Assembly: GCF_910592395.1 (NCBI RefSeq)
Contig: NC_088314.1
Location: 992,001-1,056,000, forward strand
Source: Lineus longissimus
Lineage: Eukaryota > Nemertea > Pilidiophora > Heteronemertea > Lineidae
Direction: 5' to 3'
DNA length: 64,000 bases
Below are positions 60,480 to 64,000 of the stretch, piece after piece; position 1 is the first letter of the stretch, and the number at the start of each line of letters is the position of its first letter. The position numbers were made by a program, and so were the translations under genes. Under the pieces are notes generated by a model, which had not been told where the DNA came from, ran no database searches, and saw nothing but the letters and a program-made list of their open reading frames with translations.

Positions 60480-61612
60480 TCACACCCACCGATTGTTCAT
60501 TCTCTCTACCTAAATGGCGCGGGAAATGGCATTGCTCGTCTCGCGCTGTATGCGCGTGTGCTCCTCAATCACGCTAGTTTGTCTCTGACAATGCAGATGG
60601 CGCCAACATTCCGCGATTGCTCGACTAACGGGGCAGACTATTTTGTCATCCTGAGTCCCGTGTCTCTCCTTATGTTAGGGCGACGGGTAAAGCTGGTCCA
60701 CTGCATCCGGCGTGTGCTTGAGCGGATCACCTGCACAGTATCAGTCGGCGGTCACTATCATGTGCTTCCTGCTTGAGAAAGCACGTTGGGTAGTACGCTC
60801 CAATACACTCATTGTGTGTCCTTGATACTCATGATTGTGACTTTGTCTTTCGGTATTGTCTTTGTCGTCGGCGTTTGGAATAGTCCTGCTTATCCCCCAA
60901 GCTATGGCTTACAAGGGCTCGTCTTCGAAATGTATGGTTGTGACCTCCATAAATCCCCAGGATTTGAATGTCATAATCGTGTTTCACCTGGTGGCCTTCT
61001 CTCCCACGAGAGATGATGAGCCCCTGACCAGGCCGAGGTTGTGTTGCACCTCTTGTTTGGAGAGTGTCAACCCAGACATAATTAAATTAAGGGACAAATA
61101 TCGTAATTTGCCGTAAATATGTATACTATGTCGGCGTTGTTTGGTGTCTGTTTTAGACTTGATGTGTTGGGTAAGAGAATGTTTTCATACTCGGACATGT
61201 AAACAATGGCACGAGCGTTCATTGTGTCCCTCTCGTCTGATCGATATATATCGGTAAACAATGGATTGATTAAATGGCCCGCAGTAACTTTCTGATCCCA
61301 TGACATTGATTGGCCGGCGTTTCTTGCTAACAGAGTGGAGAACGCTGCGACAAGGAGCAAGAGGTGGCAAGGAATCGACCCCGAATAATCTCGATAATTG
61401 TATTTTGACAAGACTTGAATTTTTTATGAACTTACATTGTGAGACTTCATTTATCGTCTGCAAGTCGATTGAATCGCTTAATTGAAATATCAGAGGATTA
61501 TCGTCATTTGTATTGTTGTGGAATATTTCCTTTTGCAAACAGGACGTATTTTAATCAAAAACTTATTGGATTAATGTTCAATTTGGATTAAAACTTAATA
61601 CTCTTTTATAAA
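60480..61612. other. Intergenic and 5' flank of the 356-codon gene
   Basis: No gene recognised. Several short frames on both strands (60558-61411) lack domains or splice partners. The segment just before 61613 is AT-rich and ends TATAAAATG at the start codon, so a leader exon or a very close transcription start is possible. Confidence 0.45.
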
Positions 61613-62683
61613 ATGCCTCGACGAATTTTGCGTGACCCAGTGCGTGGTTGGCGCGGTTGGGAGGAGACAGTGAACCAGGTGACGCAGATGAGTCTGGTCT
61701 CCATGTATGCAACCAAGATCAACAATGGCCAAGCCCGTCACAAGGGCGAGGTGACCTTGAAGCAGATAGAGGATGATCAGAAACTATTTGAGATCAAGTC
61801 CCAGAGAGAGTTGAATGGATTACGAGCCGAATTCAAAGAGATGTTGGCTTATAAAAGGGTTTACGCCAAACACAGATTCAAGAATTACGACAAGACGAAG
61901 AACGCACAATCCGAGACGGCGGAGACGAAGGACAAAACGACTGGAATCGCGTATCCGAAAGATCTAAAGGAGGATGTTGAGAGCAGTGATTCTGACAGTG
62001 ACTCGGACTCTAATTCTGACTCTGATATGAGAAATCCACACGCCAGGACGTTTGATGGCGTAACGCCCAGGCAGACGACGGAACTGACGTCACAACCAGC
62101 CGTTCCAGTGGCAGAACCCAGCTTCATGCCTGTTATTTTGGCGAAACCACGGCCTTCTATATTCACACTACCTAAAAAGAGGGACTTGGATTTGATATCT
62201 TGGTCTGATATAGATGATGACACACCAAAGAAGCTAGGAATCGATGTTAAACAACAACTCAAGTCATCTCTCCCGCCTATGACTCACATGCGTCATGTGA
62301 AGGCGCTCTACGGACGCCTCTATGGGAAGAGCAGTCAATTCCTCAGGAGCCTCTCCTGTCGTCTGCAGATCTTCCCGGGAGATTCTAAAAACACATTCAT
62401 GTTGAAGAGGTTCCTGAAGGGAGAAGTCGATGGCGTTTTGAACCAATGGTCGCCAAGCTATAGACGACAGTCTCAGATTGAGAAACTAAAGGAGAACAGC
62501 CAGCTACCGGATGTGATCAGTTATGATAGGACTACGTCTGCTATCTTCAGGGACTTCCGGTCATTCCAGGATGAGAAGAAGACGAAGACACGAACGCTGT
62601 CTCTGCCTGCGATGGAGCTGAGGATGGTGCGAGCCCAGAGACCGAAACCTGTCAGGAGGGCCAATACCCTCCCAGCCGTCTAG
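61613..62683 (+). CDS. Intronless 356-residue protein of unknown function
   Basis: A single open frame from ATG 61613 to TAG 62681. I do not recognise a family. The N-terminus is basic and Trp-rich (MPRRILRDPVRGWRGWEETV). Residues 45-100 are charged and helical (TLKQIEDDQKLFEIKSQREL). An acidic Ser-Asp run follows at about 124-141 (SSDSDSDSDSNSDSDM). The C-terminal half is basic, with a repeated leucine or proline pattern in SLSCRLQIFPGD, RTLSLPAME and RRANTLPAV at the terminus. LSLPAM and NTLPAV, with RR or RT before, resemble basophilic-kinase or 14-3-3 type sites. No signal peptide or membrane segment. Length, sustained frame and biased composition support a real gene; absence of introns contrasts with its neighbours and could reflect retroposition. 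Confidence 0.7.
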   Translation: MPRRILRDPVRGWRGWEETVNQVTQMSLVSMYATKINNGQARHKGEVTLKQIEDDQKLFEIKSQRELNGLRAEFKEMLAYKRVYAKHRFKNYDKTKNAQSETAETKDKTTGIAYPKDLKEDVESSDSDSDSDSNSDSDMRNPHARTFDGVTPRQTTELTSQPAVPVAEPSFMPVILAKPRPSIFTLPKKRDLDLISWSDIDDDTPKKLGIDVKQQLKSSLPPMTHMRHVKALYGRLYGKSSQFLRSLSCRLQIFPGDSKNTFMLKRFLKGEVDGVLNQWSPSYRRQSQIEKLKENSQLPDVISYDRTTSAIFRDFRSFQDEKKTKTRTLSLPAMELRMVRAQRPKPVRRANTLPAV

Positions 62684-63294
62684 AGCCATCACAGCCAGTG
62701 GTCGAAGAAGAGTTCAAACTTTGTGAGGAGGGCCAAAGCCCTACCAGCTGACTTCATAATCGTTTCTCTTATGAGCCAGTCTGGTGATGCGTTCTAAAGA
62801 ACTGAAAGTTATGTCGCGTCCCGCATCTACTCATGTCTGATGCACTTTCTATCGATTAAAAAAGGCTGTCACGGGACGGACGAGACTTATACGACTGTGT
62901 CTTCAATTGAGGTTGTGACACTGTCCTGCCTTGGAGGTACATAAGAGATCCTACCATGGAGATATATTTTGATGTAGTGACATTGTCCTGCCATTAATGT
63001 ATATTAGAGTTCTTATCACGGAATTTTGATGTTGTGACATTGTCTTGTGCGGTCATGAGGGAAATATCTACACTTCTAACTTCAACGTTTTGGACAAATG
63101 CTTCCTAATACTAAGGTGTAAGACTTCGTTAAGAGTATTTTCTTGTAATCTATACGAGAGCTTTCCCTCCCGAGGCCCTAATTTCTATATTGATACGAAC
63201 TTTGCGAAAAGGCCAGATTCTTACATCAACAGGGCTCTGTGCCAATAGGAACAACACTAATCAACCTGTCCTTGTTGGTACAGTTTAACTTCCT

Positions 63295-63300
63295 AATAAA
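63295..63300 (+). terminator. Poly(A) signal AATAAA after the 356-codon gene
   Basis: AATAAA 612 nt downstream of the stop. Between them (about 62915-63045) lies a three-fold degenerate repeat containing TGTGACATTGTCCTG. Confidence 0.45.
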
Positions 63301-63582
63301 AACAACCTGTTCATAAGCGGATAAGGCCTTTTAGAACACTTTACTTTACTTTAATGCATGTGATAAGCTTTCAATGAATCCCAAACAAGAGCTCGGTGAG
63401 GGAGATAGAAGCTCGGCCAGTCTTACTTAGCCAGTCTTACTAAGGTAGGAATGGGGTGGATCCTTATCCAAGAAGGCACCTGGGTCTGTCTTCAAGAGCA
63501 CTGTGAGATAGAAGCTCCACCAAGACAGACGAGTCATTGGGTTATACATGGAGTAAAGTGAGATAAAGGTATTCTCCAGGCG

Positions 63583-63854
63583 GAAGGGTCCTGATGCTGT
63601 CCTTGGGACAAGAGTGTTGATGTGTCCTGATGCTATAGATGGGTTGTACCTCATAGAGCTTGTCTACTGGGCTGTGCCTGTCTTCAGGTGCACAATAAAG
63701 GCAGAGGGGCCTGATGCTGTCCTTGGGACAAGAGTGCTGACGTGTCCTGACGCTAAAGATGGGTTGTACCTCATAGAGCTCGTCTACTGGGCTGTGCCGA
63801 TCTTCAGGTGCACAATAAAGGCAGAGGGGCCTGATGATGTCCTTGGGACAAGAG
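63583..63854. repeat. 120-bp tandem repeat, two full copies plus a partial
   Basis: Copies start at about 63583, 63703 and 63823 and share CCTGATGCTGTCCTTGGGAC and GGGTTGTACCTCATAGAGCT. The 120-bp unit is 40 codons, so one plus-strand frame stays open through it (CPDAIDGLYLIELVYWAVP). More diverged relatives flank it (63470-63560 and 63940-64000), so the array probably continues past the window edge. I see no evidence that it is translated. Confidence 0.9.
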
Positions 63855-64000
63855 GTAACCTCAGGTACATGAACTTCTACTTCAAGTTCGCAACTTGAGT
63901 TGTCTCGTAGCTATTCGAGCCCGTCTTCAAGTGAACGGTGAGATATCTACCATAGGTGGAAGGGTCAGATGTTTTCCAAAGTACATCTTCTCCTGGGACA

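Noticed and set aside
63614-63898. 94-codon frame as a gene
   Set aside because: It lies wholly within the 120-bp tandem repeat and has no start context or domain. Kept as a repeat.
1-64000. CRISPR arrays, operons or prokaryotic mobile elements
   Set aside because: The tandem arrays lack spacers, and the gene structure is clearly that of an animal nuclear genome.

Overview
This window is from a nuclear genome of an invertebrate bilaterian animal. The evidence is long multi-exon genes with GT-AG introns, AATAAA poly(A) signals, many foldback and inverted-repeat elements, a tRNA-derived SINE and intronic minisatellites. A contactin with an N-terminal C-type-lectin-like domain is known from insects and other invertebrates, so a protostome, perhaps a lophotrochozoan, seems most likely. 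The sequence alone does not settle the phylum.

Layout. (1) 964-15726, minus: an FGD5/FGD6-type RhoGEF. Eighteen coding exons join in frame to 1,693 codons, and the 3' end lies off the left edge. (2) 18148-32023, plus: a complete 21-exon contactin of 1,286 residues (signal peptide, C-type-lectin-like domain, 6 Ig, 4 FN3, GPI signal). It is head-to-head with FGD. Almost all of the 2.1 kb between them is a 1.9 kb terminal-inverted-repeat element. (3) 35442-41412, minus: an unrecognised gene of about 238 residues, tail-to-tail with contactin, with three homologous, equal-length alternative last exons. A perfect RFX X-box match lies upstream. (4) 45432-47197, plus: MANF, complete in four exons. 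(5) About 49-53.8 kb: no gene recognised. (6) 53912-59920, plus: a CARD-like plus leucine-rich-repeat protein without a NACHT domain, with two candidate first exons, one encoding a possible lipidation signal. (7) 61613-62683, plus: an intronless 356-residue gene of unknown function. (8) From 63.5 kb: a 120 bp tandem repeat.

The two large genes fit cell-surface adhesion (contactin) and Rho-family GTPase signalling at phosphoinositide membranes (FGD). MANF serves the ER stress response, and the CARD-LRR protein looks like an innate-immunity or scaffold adaptor. Exon models were built by hand from splice sites and reading frame. For FGD, contactin, MANF and the three-tail gene every junction keeps frame, which is strong internal support. 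No database search was possible.

The most unusual observation is the trio of 111-nt terminal exons at 36885-36995, 36460-36570 and 35442-35552. Each would give the same upstream protein a different 36-residue tail.
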